DNA of 64,000 bases from Cymbomonas tetramitiformis (taxonomy: Eukaryota > Chlorophyta > Pyramimonadophyceae > Pyramimonadales > Pyramimonadaceae): the NCBI GenBank assembly GCA_001247695.2, contig LGRX02003645.1, positions 25,744 through 89,743 on the forward strand, read 5' to 3'. The notes under the pieces were generated by a model. It did no database searches, was not told the origin of the DNA, and saw only the letters and a list, made by a program, of their open reading frames with translations. A program made the translations under genes and the position numbers. Of this stretch, positions 9,725 through 18,850 are shown in pieces. How positions within the stretch are numbered: the first letter of the stretch is position 1; each line of letters begins with the position of its first letter.

Positions 9725-11392
9725 ATGAGCATTCAACAGTGCATGCCTCCTGGAGAATCCCTCAACAGTGCATGCCTTTTGAGGAATCCTGTAACAGCGC
9801 GTCCTACTTTGATAGTTTCCTATCAGTCAGAATTGGAAAACGCTTTACTAGAAGTCACACTACATCAACAACATAACATCTTAATCGAAAAAATACTCAA
9901 AATATTAGAAGACAACTATGAACGCAAACATTTTGCAATCCTGTTAGATCACGTCAAATGGGTGGTGCGTCACCATTTACAAAAAGCGTACGATACAAGT
10001 AATTTTCGAATTGATCCCTCGGAAATTATTTTGCCGGATTTAGAATTAGGTAATATATTAGAAATTCTCTTAAATCATATACCTGAATTAACGCCGTATT
10101 TAACAGAAACGGCTTGGTCAGTGGACGAAGCTATCGCGATGCCGTCGGAGTTACCAGTGGAGGTTACGCCAGTCCAAACTCCGGATGATGCAATCCCCAC
10201 AGTGCCCTCGGAATCACAAATAAGTGATACGCTATACCAAAATGCAGATGATGTAATGCGCATGGTGCTGTCCGAACTAGACAGCGCCACCACGCTCGAT
10301 GATTGTTTACGAATTATGGACAATTACGGATTGTGGCAGTTTATAAACGTCGACAGAGATACGTTTGTGCAATGTTACAATGCTGACTGCGAACAGAGTT
10401 TGACTGATTCGGGAATAGGCATAGAAATGGTCGGACACTATTCCGAAGAGTTCGAAGTGCACGCAATCAGTCTGTTGCGTGAAAAATTTGGATTGTCGGA
10501 GAAATATCATTTTAAATTTGAAGACGCAGAAGAGATATTACCCTTAACGGCAACGTTACTGCGTGAGAAGGACGACGTTACGAGGCACGACAACCTCATT
10601 AAGGACAACAACGTTATCGAGATCGACAACGTTACTGAGGACGACGAGCTTTCGCGCGACGTATGTGGAAGGAACATATTGCACCTATTAAACGACATGC
10701 AATTCTTATATGCGGTCGACAAAGACAAAGTGACGTCATTGAAAACACTGTTAATAAGCGAGTTAAATAAGTATGACTCCACTCCGGGCATCGATTATTC
10801 AAGAGAAGACGTGTGCAAGCTGTTTTCAAAGCTCCTACATTTTTGTACGTATCCAATCGAAGATGACTGGTCGATTTTGCGAGAGAAAAGTATGGGAATA
10901 CTAATAAATGCACTTTCTGAGCCTTACACCTATTTCCGTGAAAATATAATGCCGGAAATGTGCTTACGACGTATTTGCGAACTTCCACGCACGCAAAATA
11001 ATGCAGAATTACGTAAACAAGTTACACAACTACAGGAGCTAAACCGTGCACCAAACAAATTATCGCCAGAAAACGTGAAACGTGTATTTGAGATATTTGT
11101 CCATGAGCACAAAGCCCACAGGTATAATAAATATGAAAACGAAGTTAAAATAAACAAAAACTTGGACCCCGAGTCGATCGCCGCGCGTAGACAACTTTGC
11201 AAACTTGCTAAACAATTGGATTATATAAAAGACGATTTCGAAATTGATTCACGTGAATTTAAAAATCTCGTGGTAAAACTGAAAAAAATGGATAAGAGCG
11301 TGTCCGAAAAAATGATCCAACATATATTAACACACCCAAATTTTTTTACGAAATGCAAAAGTGTACTATCACGAAACCAAATTCGACGTTAA
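9725..11392 (+). CDS. Hypothetical protein, 555 aa, upstream half of a readthrough pair
   Basis: Unrecognised A+T-rich gene. The frame is open from a TTG at 9689, but the ATG at 9725 sits at the right distance from the TATAAATA box at 9667. The first 80 nt contain a direct repeat (caacagtgcatgcct, twice). Residues about 145-200 are Ser/Pro/Asp-rich with a loose internal repeat (MPSELP, VPSES, MVLSELD). The remainder is helical and charged, with no membrane segment and no motif I can name. The frame ends in TAA at 11390-11392, yet the same frame stays open for another 192 codons, so either the TAA is read through or the gene has been truncated. Confidence 0.6.
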   Translation: MSIQQCMPPGESLNSACLLRNPVTARPTLIVSYQSELENALLEVTLHQQHNILIEKILKILEDNYERKHFAILLDHVKWVVRHHLQKAYDTSNFRIDPSEIILPDLELGNILEILLNHIPELTPYLTETAWSVDEAIAMPSELPVEVTPVQTPDDAIPTVPSESQISDTLYQNADDVMRMVLSELDSATTLDDCLRIMDNYGLWQFINVDRDTFVQCYNADCEQSLTDSGIGIEMVGHYSEEFEVHAISLLREKFGLSEKYHFKFEDAEEILPLTATLLREKDDVTRHDNLIKDNNVIEIDNVTEDDELSRDVCGRNILHLLNDMQFLYAVDKDKVTSLKTLLISELNKYDSTPGIDYSREDVCKLFSKLLHFCTYPIEDDWSILREKSMGILINALSEPYTYFRENIMPEMCLRRICELPRTQNNAELRKQVTQLQELNRAPNKLSPENVKRVFEIFVHEHKAHRYNKYENEVKINKNLDPESIAARRQLCKLAKQLDYIKDDFEIDSREFKNLVVKLKKMDKSVSEKMIQHILTHPNFFTKCKSVLSRNQIRR

Positions 11393-11971
11393 TTGGTCAA
11401 CATTTTTTTCGGCGAAGATAAAATTTGCACGACAATCCTCAGAGCAAGCAAATTACGCCAGTGTGGAACTTATCTGTGCACGGAGTTTACGTTATACACG
11501 ATGCACGAGATAATGGACTACGTGCAGATGCACGGTGTGTACGACGCTGTAGAAATTGATGAAATTTTGACCAAAGAAATCATTCCAGCTCTATTTCGAC
11601 CTCTGCAAACTAATATTGCCACGAGTTCGAATAGTTCTCGTGTTTGCGGTAAGTATATCTACCACATGTACCTTGGACTTGTGGAAATGTTGCAGGATGA
11701 AGGGGTGGAGAATTTTCTGGACACGATAGATGACGATGCACCAAATGCTTCACACACTGTTAGGGTTGCTGCGGTAGCAAGACGGCGCCTAAATACCAGT
11801 AGCGGACTGTTTAATGTTTCTGTGAACGGCTACAACTCGGAAATATCGTTGGACGATGGAAGTGATGGCGACAGCCCGGATACCGATGAAGAGGATGGCG
11901 TCGGTGCAGATATTGATGAAAATTACGAGTTCCCACGAACTTGCATTCATGTTGAAGCAATCGATTCATAA
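11393..11971 (+). CDS. In-frame continuation after TAA, about 192 codons
   Basis: This frame begins at once after the TAA of the 555-aa gene, in the same phase, and runs to TAA at 11969-11971. Its first in-frame ATG is only at 11501, and the 36 codons before it read as normal protein (NIFFGEDKICTTILRASK), so a separate start at 11501 would waste coding sense. The C-terminal third is strongly acidic (DDGSDGDSPDTDEEDG), like a nuclear or chromatin-associated tail. Three readings are possible: one 748-residue protein produced by readthrough, a gene broken by a nonsense mutation, or a separate gene starting at 11501. I favour the first two because the sense is continuous. Confidence 0.5.
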   Translation: MVNIFFGEDKICTTILRASKLRQCGTYLCTEFTLYTMHEIMDYVQMHGVYDAVEIDEILTKEIIPALFRPLQTNIATSSNSSRVCGKYIYHMYLGLVEMLQDEGVENFLDTIDDDAPNASHTVRVAAVARRRLNTSSGLFNVSVNGYNSEISLDDGSDGDSPDTDEEDGVGADIDENYEFPRTCIHVEAIDS

Positions 11972-12033
11972 TTATTACGTGACCGACGTTTTAAACTCTG
12001 CTGCACGGTAAATATATATATATGAAAAAACCA

Positions 12034-12046
12034 CGCCCTCCGGGCG
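12034..12046. terminator. Small G+C hairpin downstream of the 11971 gene end
   Basis: A perfect 5-bp stem with a 3-nt loop (cgccc tcc gggcg) lies 62 nt after the TAA at 11971. It follows an A/T run (aatatatatatat) at about 12011, which might instead be the TATA region of the next gene. A role in transcript ending is only suggested by position. Confidence 0.25.
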
Positions 12047-12129
12047 GGCGGGTGCATCTATTTCATGACCCACACGGTTGACAGGTAAAAGCAGTCAGTA
12101 TCCACCACTTTTTTAAAAAAAATATAGTG

Positions 12130-13248
12130 ATGCGGCGACGCGTGACGGTCACCGCGACGATGCGGTCCTTAAAAACACCCGCTTGTTCCGCGGCCTGCCT
12201 GGCGATAGCGGTCGTGATATACCTTCGCGTGGCGCACACGCCGCGCTCGGGGTATTGGTCGGAAAGTCGACCGGCTTGCGCTTGCTTGACGACAAACGGT
12301 ACGCACGCGTTGCATCTTCGGCACGATCGTTACGGTACCTACTCTTACCACACCGGTCAAGCCATTCTGCGTTCGTCCTTCTGTCTGCGGGCGTCTGACA
12401 CAACCAACAACGGCAAGAGCGTGGCCTTGGCGACGTACACGACCAACATGCAGCACGAACTGCAGTGCGAGATTTGCGCAGCGCGATGGGCGTACGCTCG
12501 CGCGCACCAAATGGCGTACTGTCAGACCGCAACCAATTTCGACCCGACGCGCTCGATGACGCATAACAAACTATTGATGATCGCGGTGGTGGCTTTGCAG
12601 TACGACGTCGTGCTTCACGTGGACGCGGACGCGTATCTCGCACCGTGCGCGCGTCTCGTACCTACAACGTGGTACGCGATCGACGCGAGCGCCGACGACG
12701 AAACGACTGCGTTGCCGGCCGGACCGTGGCCAGCAATTCTGTTTTCGCGCGAACCGTGCAAAGGCAGTCGACACCATCCGTACGCTCTGAACGCAGGCGT
12801 GGCCAGATACGATTTTACGCAGGTCGGCGCGTACGACGGCCTGCTGCGTTGCTACAACGATCATTGGCGCGCGGTGATGAAGGCGCCGTACAGCGAAGGC
12901 GCGCTCTTGCGAGAATGCCTGCGCGCGGATGGCGTGTTGGCCTCCGCGACCGGCATCGCAACGTGCGACTCCTTCGCGGTTTACAGGTCCGAATGGGATC
13001 CCATCTGGACCGACCGCCACAAGCTAAACGCCATTTGCGTCGCCGTGCACGCAGCTGGCAGCTCGCCGATGAAATACAATCGGATATACCCGGAATGGCA
13101 CGGCCTTCACGAGGTCACGCGCCACACCCGCAATTTAGCGCGCAGACTGCACGTCGGTGACGCGCACTGGTTCGTGCTGCGGAGTAACGCGTCGGTGAAT
13201 CGCCGCACCTCGTTGACCGTCTCGTGGAGTCGTGTCGTTCGCGTTTAA
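12130..13248 (+). CDS. Type II membrane glycosyltransferase, GT34-like (372 aa)
   Basis: The protein probably transfers a sugar to a nascent glycoprotein in the Golgi or ER of the infected cell. The ATG at 12130 is preferred to the GTG at 12127. A hydrophobic anchor lies at residues 14-32 (ACSAACLAIAVVIYLRV), giving a type II topology. The catalytic region has a DxD-type metal/nucleotide-sugar site, D165-A-D167, in HVDADAYLAP, preceded by a strand (YDVVLHV) typical of GT-A folds. The pattern NAGV around residue 223 matches the acceptor-side motif seen in GMA12/MNN10 and xylosyl/galactosyltransferase families. Length suits this class. The gene is G+C-rich. A virus that makes proline-rich surface proteins could use such an enzyme to glycosylate them; that link is inference. 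Confidence 0.65.
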   Translation: MRRRVTVTATMRSLKTPACSAACLAIAVVIYLRVAHTPRSGYWSESRPACACLTTNGTHALHLRHDRYGTYSYHTGQAILRSSFCLRASDTTNNGKSVALATYTTNMQHELQCEICAARWAYARAHQMAYCQTATNFDPTRSMTHNKLLMIAVVALQYDVVLHVDADAYLAPCARLVPTTWYAIDASADDETTALPAGPWPAILFSREPCKGSRHHPYALNAGVARYDFTQVGAYDGLLRCYNDHWRAVMKAPYSEGALLRECLRADGVLASATGIATCDSFAVYRSEWDPIWTDRHKLNAICVAVHAAGSSPMKYNRIYPEWHGLHEVTRHTRNLARRLHVGDAHWFVLRSNASVNRRTSLTVSWSRVVRV

Positions 13249-13495
13249 ACTTAGCAGCCTGCACTCATCTATTAATGAAGCGCCCAACAAGCGTCAAATT
13301 CGCGTACCAGCTGCCGCCATACTGAAAAGTACGCGATAAGCCGAAAGCGGTGGCACCTTTTGAAGTTTTCATTGCACGCCTTCCGTATCACAATCGTGAC
13401 CGTTTAAAAAATTAATTGGCCACCTCACATCGTTACTCGCGCGTGTTCGTTTTTTTTTAACTTCCGGTTTTGCTTTGAAAAAAACGCGGTGTCGC

Positions 13496-14224
13496 ATGGA
13501 CAAATTTGAATACATGCGCCGGGCGCACCCAATGGCGACGCTCTTTATTTTTAGGTACACGGACTCTACGTGCGGGGTCATGTCCGTACCGGTCAGGTAC
13601 GGCGACTTTTACGTGCCAAACGACCGCGTAGTCGTGCAAAGGTGCACGCTGGCCGTGAAATCGAACGCAGACTCGGCCGGACTGCGCATGCAGATCGCCG
13701 CGTCCAACTATTACGCCCGCGATCTGATCGCGTTCATACACATTTACATCGTTAGCAAACCGCGCGTGCAGTTCGGTTACGACATCGAAACCGCGGACGC
13801 GGTTGCCACGTTGCGCGCCGGTGACCGCGCTTCTGCCACGGTGCAGTTTTATGGACCGCGCGCTCCGCTGCCTTCCCGTCGCATCGAGGAGCTGATCCGG
13901 TACGGTCCGATGCGAGACGAATGCGCGGCGACCGCGGAGCAGCGGGTGCTGCACGCAGCGCTACGGGAAAGCGCCGAAAGCTCGGAGCCGTTTTTTCTGA
14001 GTTTGACCCGTGATCGTCGAGACGCCGCGCCCGCGCAATGCCGAATGTGGATCGACGTGGCGAAGGTCGCCGTGTACGTCCTCGGTCACAGGAGCCACGC
14101 CGCGCTTGCGCACGCCGACCTTGTGTGGGGAGTTTTGATGAACGCCACGCAGCTGCGGAAGTATTTTACCGAATACGCTTTTGCGGGGTTTTTTGAGAAA
14201 TTCGTAGGGAACGTCGACACCTAA
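13496..14224 (+). CDS. Hypothetical protein, 242 aa
   Basis: Unrecognised G+C-rich gene. The frame opens at a TTG at 13475, but the ATG at 13496 (MDKFEYM) is the natural start. The product is rich in Arg and Ala, has alternating beta-like hydrophobic stretches and no convincing signal peptide or membrane helix. It lies on the same strand as the glycosyltransferase, with a gap of 247 nt. It ends in two adjacent TAA codons. A role as a structural or accessory virion protein is possible, but nothing in the sequence demonstrates it. Confidence 0.55.
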   Translation: MDKFEYMRRAHPMATLFIFRYTDSTCGVMSVPVRYGDFYVPNDRVVVQRCTLAVKSNADSAGLRMQIAASNYYARDLIAFIHIYIVSKPRVQFGYDIETADAVATLRAGDRASATVQFYGPRAPLPSRRIEELIRYGPMRDECAATAEQRVLHAALRESAESSEPFFLSLTRDRRDAAPAQCRMWIDVAKVAVYVLGHRSHAALAHADLVWGVLMNATQLRKYFTEYAFAGFFEKFVGNVDT

Positions 14225-14804
14225 TAAAAATATACATATTACATTTTGATTCTTGCACCCTGCCCCGTACCCTGCTGCTGTGCTCTGTTCGAACAATACC
14301 TAACAGTAAATGGCAGGGCGGTCCGATCGAGGGCCTAGGACATCGTCGTCGTGCATGCTGCATTCCAGGATATCGAGCCACGCAGGACTGTCACCGCGCG
14401 CTAAGCCTACGGCGCGTCGTACGCGGCCACCTTAGATGGTTACGATGCCGATGTCGGTATCCGTCTCACTTGCGATGACCACTCCGTGATCACTACCACA
14501 CTACGCGATACACGCAAAACCGAAACGAGGGGTACGTGTGCATACCCGTGCACGTACTGGGCTATGCGAGACACACGACGACGCAGCGCAGTTATCGCAT
14601 TACGGTAGGAGGGTTCCTTGTATTTTTTTTAGAAGTTCCTTTCTGCAGGATCACAAACAACACACGCATGAAACAGGTGCGCCGCATGCACCTGTCATAC
14701 GAATACGCAGAATCGAACCGAATTTAAATGTCGTAATTTAATACACGCGAAGGTTTTTCATTTAGTAAAAGGTTCATTCATGCGAAGCACTTAATTTACC
14801 GTGC
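14225..14804. other. Intergenic region with a possible gene remnant
   Basis: There is no intact gene. On the reverse strand, short coding-like runs (VVIASETDTDIGIVTI near 14450; SPAWLDILECSMHDD near 14370) lie in different frames and could be the tail of a decayed gene. On the forward strand, the frame of the previous gene meets six TAA/TAG codons in about 148, the rate expected of non-coding DNA. Confidence 0.3.
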
Positions 14805-15080
14805 TTACATCCGCAGTTCTCCCAAGACCTGTCGCATAAGTTCGCGATCCGCGGTAAAATATTGCGCGACCTGCCTCGGGCCCCTGCCGATCTTACGAGT
14901 GCTGCGCGGCAGCTCGTAATCGGTGTGAGTCTCCGCCCACGCGCGAGCCAGCAGCGCGCCAAAGTGTTTCAGGATGCTCGCGCACGGCGACACGCCATTC
15001 TCCTTCAGGAACTGACTGATGGACAACGTCGGATTCGCGGGCGTTCCGCGGCGCCACCAAGCGGATTCCCACGCGCTCAC
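14805..15080 (-). CDS. Stand-alone C-terminal domain related to the KilA-N protein upstream (91 aa)
   Basis: The whole 91-residue product aligns by eye with the last 115 residues of the 463-aa KilA-N protein just upstream. Both have a Trp-x-x-(R/K)RGT start, a leucine-rich middle, an RxW(A/R)xTH motif and a final Y(F)xADRxLMR stretch. Its ATG at 15080 overlaps the TGA of the upstream gene (ATGA, 15077-15080), an arrangement allowing translational coupling. I read it as a tandem duplication of the C-terminal domain kept as its own small gene. The function is unknown; if the domain mediates oligomerisation, the short form could modulate the long one. Confidence 0.55.
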   Translation of the reverse strand: MSAWESAWWRRGTPANPTLSISQFLKENGVSPCASILKHFGALLARAWAETHTDYELPRSTRKIGRGPRQVAQYFTADRELMRQVLGELRM

Positions 15081-16468
15081 CTGAGTAAACCGACCGCCAC
15101 CGAACGCATCAGCGGGCGGTCCGCCTCGAAGTACCGTTTGCAGCCGGGCGCGTGGAACCCGGTCTGCACGTTTTGCACCGTGCCGACCTGCTCCGGTATG
15201 TTTTGCATGCCGTGCGTTTTGCGCCAGGATTTTGCCATTCTGCGGCCGATGGTGTTTACGATGCCGGGTTTGGATCTGACCAACTCCAAATACCGCGCGT
15301 GTTCAGGCTCGTTCGGATCCGCTAAAAAATCCGCGATCGTGAGATCCGTGTTCTCCGTGGTGCCTCGCTTGCGCCACAGCTCAAGCCAACGACGTTCCTC
15401 GGGCGTCACCTCGCCAGCGCCGTCGGCATCGGCAGTTGGTACCGCCTCGTTTTCGTTGGTGTTGGTGTTGTTGGTGGTCACGCTGGGGCTGTTGTTTACC
15501 GTCACGTTCACAGCCGGTGCAGGGGGCAGTGCTGCGATCGCGGGCGCCGCCGCGCCCGCCCCCACACCGGACGCCAGCTTCGCCAGATTCGCGACCGTAT
15601 TGTGTATGTGCGCGCGGTACACGCCTCGCTCGGATTCCGAAATGCCGGGTATGTCCAGACAGCTTTCGAGCACGGATTTGATCGCCATCATATGTTTGAT
15701 CTGCTGCTCGCGCTCGCGCTCCTGCATGTCCTTTTCAAAATTCGCTTTTCGTTCTTGCATTTTGAAGTTACGCTGTTCGACCATAATATCGAGCTCCATT
15801 TCCTTGGTGCGCAGTTGAATCTCATACTCCTTTTGTTTCATTCCCATTTGAGCCTCGAGCTCCATCTCCTTGATACGCAGTTGAAGCTCGAACTCTTTTT
15901 CTTTGAAGCGCAGTTCAAGGTCTAATTTGCGCGTCTTGGCATCGCGCGATTCTTGATATTCCTCAGACTCGCGCTTGCGCTTCAACTCCGCGTCTTCTTG
16001 GCGCAGCACCCACTCGTCGTCGGCTCCGGGTCGGCCCTCACGTGTGAGACCCTCCGTGTGCGTACCAGTGACCTCATCGTTGCGCTCGAGCACCTCCTTG
16101 GCGATCGTCACGTCTCCTTCGCTGTAGCGCATGTAGACGAGCGCCACCTCGGCGTGCTTGGCGGGGGAGATCCACTGGGCCAGGCAGAGGAAGAGCGCGG
16201 GGTGTACAAAGACGGTAGGGAGTCCTCTACGGCCCATATGATGTCGTTCGATAAGGCAACCTTTATCCAAGCTTAAACGTGTCTCGAGCTCCTTAATAGT
16301 TTTTAACGTATGGATATTTTCCATGTAGCTCTGCCAACGTTTATTGTTGCTAGCGCAAAACGCGTAAACATCTGTGTACTTGTTGTTAAGGCAGATGGTA
16401 GTGTTTATTACAGGCGCGAATTCATACACCTGTAATCGCATAAACACAATTGCAAACAAAAATTTCAT
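15077..16468 (-). CDS. KilA-N domain protein with coiled coil and C-terminal domain (463 aa)
   Basis: KilA-N proteins are DNA-binding proteins common in large DNA viruses. Residues 20-115 carry the expected pattern: a Tyr/Asn strand start, the W-x-x-Y helix (KRWQSYMENI), then the GCLIERHHMGRRG and VFVHPALFLCLAQWISP motifs that define the domain. Residues 140-265 form a long charged coiled coil built of repeats of the type (E/K)xELQLRIKEMELE, suggesting a dimer or fibre. A linker rich in Ala, Pro, Asn and Thr follows (about 285-335), and then a compact C-terminal domain that is duplicated in the next gene. The ATG at 16468 gives the full domain. The gene ends in TGA inside the ATG of the downstream gene. 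Confidence 0.75.
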   Translation of the reverse strand: MKFLFAIVFMRLQVYEFAPVINTTICLNNKYTDVYAFCASNNKRWQSYMENIHTLKTIKELETRLSLDKGCLIERHHMGRRGLPTVFVHPALFLCLAQWISPAKHAEVALVYMRYSEGDVTIAKEVLERNDEVTGTHTEGLTREGRPGADDEWVLRQEDAELKRKRESEEYQESRDAKTRKLDLELRFKEKEFELQLRIKEMELEAQMGMKQKEYEIQLRTKEMELDIMVEQRNFKMQERKANFEKDMQEREREQQIKHMMAIKSVLESCLDIPGISESERGVYRAHIHNTVANLAKLASGVGAGAAAPAIAALPPAPAVNVTVNNSPSVTTNNTNTNENEAVPTADADGAGEVTPEERRWLELWRKRGTTENTDLTIADFLADPNEPEHARYLELVRSKPGIVNTIGRRMAKSWRKTHGMQNIPEQVGTVQNVQTGFHAPGCKRYFEADRPLMRSVAVGLLR

Positions 16469-16679
16469 AAATTTGAAGAAAACTAGTTATTTCGTTTTCC
16501 TCAAATGACATGTAAAAAGGTGGGCCCGATATCAGACCCGGCCGTAACGCCTTCTTGTCGTTTGAAAAAGGCAAACTTTTCAAAAGAAAAAAGTAACGGA
16601 CATTCATGCTACTTTTAGGTAACGCCCTATTGTCTTCTTAATAGGAGACTATGTAACACTTATATCCTACGTGTAAAAA

Positions 16680-17390
16680 ACATACGTGGCAGTCATCGGA
16701 TGTATGACACAGGCGCCACTCACCTTGCCATTCCGCTCCCATCGGCGAGGTGTCTCTTCCGAGTCGGAGGTGTTCGCAATCGCGGGTACAAGATTTGGGG
16801 CCGCAATTTCCTCGTCCACAGCGTCCGTATCATCGATGGCGGCCGTGACACCGGCATTCGCGTGCACGACTATGTTCGAAGTGGCGATGGCCTGCGCAAA
16901 ACACACCAACGTTTGCATACTTATGCACAACAAGACAATCAAGCGCAGTAACGTGACGATGTGCAAAGGTAACCATAAATATATAAAAGTACGAATATGA
17001 CCAAAATTGCTCTGACGTTCACCTCGCCATTTCGCTCCCATCGGCGCGGCGCCTCTCCCAACTCCGTAGTGGTCGCGATCGCGTTTGGTGTCGCGATGTT
17101 TTCGTCCACACCATCAATGCCGACTGCGGCGACGGCGTCTACGTTCGTGACCGTGTTTGCACCGATGGTGACCTGCAGTCAAACAATCGCGTGTGAGACC
17201 CGTTTTTGCATAACGCGCGTTAACGTAAAAGGCCAAACGCTCGCGCACCGTGTGGGTTTGCTCGATGTCTTGAACGTTGTGGTCTGTATCAATGGCAGCG
17301 CGCTTCTGCGTACGCAAGCCGCACAACACGACAGTCAAGCGTAAGAACATGCCAATGTGCAAAAGTAAACATAAGTACATGAAAGTAGGG
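16680..17390 (-). pseudogene. Two degenerate copies of KilA-N-family gene flanks
   Basis: Two reverse-strand pieces (about 16680-17000 and 17000-17390) repeat each other. Both have a hydrophobic run near their start (LHIVTLLRLIVLLC and LHIGMFLRLTVVLC) and share the DNA segment near cgctcccatcggcg (16735 and 17033). They share flanks with the segment at 18600-18850. The second piece also repeats the run HNVQDIEQTHTVRERLAFYV found again at about 18650. No piece carries a full KilA-N domain. I read them as leftovers of tandem duplication and unequal exchange in the array. A short hydrophobic protein encoded at 16667-17041 cannot be excluded. Confidence 0.5.
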
Positions 17391-18530
17391 TTACGACCAA
17401 AATTGCTCTAATTGTTTGAGTTTGAATCGTTTGGCAGTGTTTTCCAACGTTTTGCGGACTTTGTTGTATTTGGTTTTTGCGATAACACGTTTTTGGGGGT
17501 ATCTCAGGGCCTCATCGCTTTGAATCACGTATTCAGTTGCTTTATGATAGGTTTGTCGTTCAGCCCGCAGCGCGGCCTGCTCTGTAAGTTGGCGTTCGCG
17601 CGCAGTTCGCAAAGTTTCCAAATCCAGTAATTTTTTCTCGAGTAGCGCGTCAATGGGCTCCTCGGATACGAAATTGAAATCGTTGTCACCAGTGTGCTGC
17701 GATGTCGAGGAATTACATTCCTCTGTGTGCGAACCACACTCGAGTGTGCGCATTGTCAGCCCTGTAGTCGCTGGTAAATTCGGTTGCACCGGCACAGTAG
17801 TTTGCATTGGCACATGTTCAAATGTTGCATGTACACCAAGATTTTTGGCCGTTTGCTCGATTACAGGTGTAAGTCTTTCGATGTCTTGTTTGCTTCCAAA
17901 CAAATGGACGCGTCGCCGATGATCCGGGTAATAAACGGCGTAACAGCATATCTGACCAAAAGCGTGCTTCCAAAGGGATACAGTTTTCACTTCGATAATC
18001 TCGGTTGTAGTCAGTACATCAATTTTCCCGTTTGGAGTTTCGATTTCAACATCGCCGTCCAAAACAGCTGCCAAACTATCACGTACGCGTGCTTCCTGCT
18101 GATCGTTGCACGTCTGGTAATTTTGTAGGCCGCCTAAGATCATGTTCGTAAGTTTTGAATACGAACCAGCAAATTTTGTACAGAACTTAAGAATGTAGTC
18201 TGAATCCATACGACACCACCGTAGAGCAAAAACAAAAAAATGGGGATGCACAAACTTAGCAGAAGGTCCACCTTTGCCCATGTGGTATCGTTTAATCAGA
18301 TCACCAGATTTTAAACCGTGCAAAGTTTCCATTGCAAAGATCGCCATTTTTGTCGCTTTGTTTTCCAACATATGTTGAAAACGTCTTCCAGCAATATGCA
18401 TTAAGTCAAAAACATTGATGTATCCAGTCTCTTTATGAAGGTGCAGACGCAGTTCGGCATCCCAGTAAATTCCGTCGGGCAAAATAACGCACACCTTCTT
18501 CAACGACGGGCGCTCCGCTGCGTCGACCAT
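17391..18530 (-). CDS. KilA-N domain fused to a PD-(D/E)XK nuclease domain (379 aa)
   Basis: The protein joins an N-terminal KilA-N DNA-binding domain to a nuclease, a pairing known from other large DNA viruses. From the ATG at 18530, residues about 15-125 carry KilA-N features: ETGYINVFDLMHIAGR, the LIKRYHMGKGGPSAKFVHP motif and an aromatic helix (FFVFALRW). The nuclease core follows: D171 in GKIDVLTT and E180-V-K182 in IIEVKT, then a helix (LWKHAFGQICCYAVYYP), the usual layout of the PD-(D/E)XK core. The tail is Gln/Thr-rich, then helical, ending in KVRKTLENTAKRF...FW. That tail recurs in the 270-aa gene at 18799-19611. The frame is open upstream to a GTG at 18590, so the true start could be earlier. 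Confidence 0.75.
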   Translation of the reverse strand: MVDAAERPSLKKVCVILPDGIYWDAELRLHLHKETGYINVFDLMHIAGRRFQHMLENKATKMAIFAMETLHGLKSGDLIKRYHMGKGGPSAKFVHPHFFVFALRWCRMDSDYILKFCTKFAGSYSKLTNMILGGLQNYQTCNDQQEARVRDSLAAVLDGDVEIETPNGKIDVLTTTEIIEVKTVSLWKHAFGQICCYAVYYPDHRRRVHLFGSKQDIERLTPVIEQTAKNLGVHATFEHVPMQTTVPVQPNLPATTGLTMRTLECGSHTEECNSSTSQHTGDNDFNFVSEEPIDALLEKKLLDLETLRTARERQLTEQAALRAERQTYHKATEYVIQSDEALRYPQKRVIAKTKYNKVRKTLENTAKRFKLKQLEQFWS

Positions 18531-18599
18531 GGCTTCATCCGCGATGACATCGCTGGTGTTAGGCTCCCCTGGATTGACGGTAGCCTGCACGTAATCGGT

Positions 18600-18850
18600 C
18601 GCGTATGAGACCTCCTCACGCGACGCACGTTAACGTAAAAGGCCAAACGCTCGCGCACCGTGTGGGTTTGCTCGACGTCTTGAACGTTGTGGTCCGCATC
18701 GATGGCAGCGCGCCCCTGCGTACGCAAGCCGCACGACAAGACGGTCGAGCGTTAAATCATGTCAAGGTACAATATTTAACATGCATATGAAAGCACGATT
18801 ATGCCCAGATTCGCTCTGATCGTTTACGTTCAAATCGTTCGGTCGCGTTT
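18600..18850 (-). repeat. Diverged copy of the segment at 17200-17430
   Basis: About 200 nt starting cgttaacgtaaaaggccaaa (18628) repeat the segment starting at 17219 with scattered differences. Both copies run into the 3' end of a KilA-N-family gene. This marks the edges of a tandem duplication of roughly 1.4 kb containing the 379-aa gene. Confidence 0.65.

Noticed and set aside
1397..14670. Possible use of a code in which TAA and TAG mean glutamine, as in some ulvophyte green algae
   Set aside because: Several gene ends continue in frame to a TGA, which looked suggestive. But the 2,175-codon gene has many glutamines and no internal TAA or TAG, and the extensions after 1399 and 14224 hold these codons at the rate of random DNA.
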